This document shows, piece after piece, positions 5,584 through 5,943 of a stretch of 5,943 nucleotides of DNA. Within the stretch, counting starts at the first letter, position 1, and the number at the start of each line of letters is the position of its first letter. The position numbers and the translations under genes are program-made. The notes under the pieces are model-generated. The model did no database searches and had not been told where the DNA came from. It saw nothing but the letters and a program-made list of their open reading frames with translations. This DNA comes from Rhodoferax sp. (GTDB lineage: Bacteria; Pseudomonadota; Gammaproteobacteria; Burkholderiales; Burkholderiaceae_C), in assembly GCA_017880985.1 (NCBI GenBank), contig JADGRK010000169.1, positions 1 through 5,943 of the forward strand, read 5' to 3'.

Positions 5584-5943
5584 ATGACGCCTGTGCTGCA
5601 ACAACGAACCCTCAAATCCCTCACCCGTGCGGTTGGCGTCGGTCTGCACAGCGGCCAGCGGGTTGAGATCACCTTGCGCCCGGCGCAGCCTGATACCGGC
5701 ATCGTGTTCCGGCGCATCGACCTGCCTGTGCCGGTGGACATCAAGGTGTCGGCCACGGCGGTGTCAGACACTTTGATGGCATCCACCATCGCCAGCGGCG
5801 ACGTCAAGGTGCATACGGTGGAGCATCTGATGTCAGCCTGTGCTGGTTTGGGTGTGGATAACCTGTATGTCGATATCAGCGCCGAAGAGGTGCCCATTCT
5901 TGATGGCTCGGCGGCGTCGTTTGTGTTTCTGCTGCAAAGCGCC
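5584..5943 (+). CDS. lpxC: UDP-3-O-acyl-N-acetylglucosamine deacetylase (LpxC), 3' end beyond the window
   Basis: Zinc-dependent cytoplasmic deacetylase that performs the committed step of lipid A synthesis. The first 120 codons are visible and the frame is open at the window end, out of about 305 expected. Visible motifs are QRTLKSLTRAVGVGLHSG (residues 7-24), LRPAQPDTGIVFRRIDL (31-47), TVEHL (78-82) and PILDGSAASFVFLL (104-117). H81 corresponds to the first zinc ligand (His79 in E. coli) and E80 to Glu78. The two other zinc ligands lie beyond the edge. The start is uncertain. The ATG at 5584 has no clear Shine-Dalgarno sequence, and the in-frame GTG at 5593 would give MLQQRTLK, closer to the family N-terminus (E. 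coli MIKQRTLK). The gene begins 38 bases after ftsZ with no terminator between, so it may share the ftsZ transcript. Confidence 0.95.
   Translation, partial: MTPVLQQRTLKSLTRAVGVGLHSGQRVEITLRPAQPDTGIVFRRIDLPVPVDIKVSATAVSDTLMASTIASGDVKVHTVEHLMSACAGLGVDNLYVDISAEEVPILDGSAASFVFLLQSA

Noticed and set aside
5556..5594. 8-base direct repeat ACGCCTGT (5556-5563 and 5587-5594) flanking the lpxC start
   Set aside because: Short, with no internal symmetry; likely chance in GC-rich sequence.

Overview
The window is a 5.9 kb piece of the distal division and cell wall (dcw) cluster of a Gram-negative bacterium. All genes lie on the + strand in the order murC (5' end missing) - ddl - ftsQ - ftsA - ftsZ - lpxC (3' end missing). 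The GC-rich sequence, the gene order and the protein details (FtsZ ending in IPAFLRKQAD after an SVWRT...VDALASGG block, and LpxC with LQQRTLKSLTRAVGVGLHSG) point to a betaproteobacterium of the order Burkholderiales. A Comamonadaceae-type organism (Rhodoferax/Polaromonas/Acidovorax relatives) is most likely. The family assignment comes from remembered similarity, not from a search.

Layout: 1-1176 is the C-terminal ~80% of MurC. 1173-2126 is D-Ala-D-Ala ligase. 2123-2905 is FtsQ. 2906-2941 is a short A-rich spacer with the ftsA ribosome binding site. 2942-4171 is FtsA. 4172-4315 is a 144-base spacer, the only sizeable non-coding stretch. It holds a tandem hexamer repeat, a stable predicted hairpin, a 50-codon open frame and the ftsZ ribosome binding site. 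4316-5545 is FtsZ. 5546-5583 is a short spacer with no visible terminator. From 5584 to the window end is the N-terminal 120 codons of LpxC.

The genes form one functional unit. MurC and Ddl make the peptide stem of the peptidoglycan precursor. FtsQ, FtsA and FtsZ build the divisome: FtsZ is the ring polymer, FtsA its membrane tether, and FtsQ the inner-membrane/periplasmic scaffold. LpxC commits carbon to lipid A. The murC/ddl and ddl/ftsQ junctions are 4-base ATGA overlaps, so translation is probably coupled there. Visible ribosome binding sites strengthen from ftsQ (none) through ftsA (AGGTGA) to ftsZ (AGGAG at good spacing), in line with the known order of abundance of these proteins.

The coding genes look ordinary and intact, with all key motifs present. 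I found no mobile element, CRISPR array, tRNA or rRNA, and no sign of a new multi-gene system. The most interesting part is the ftsA-ftsZ spacer, where an open frame starting 2 bases after the ftsA stop runs through a hairpin and ends 11 bases inside ftsZ. This could be a translational relay or attenuation device, or simply chance.
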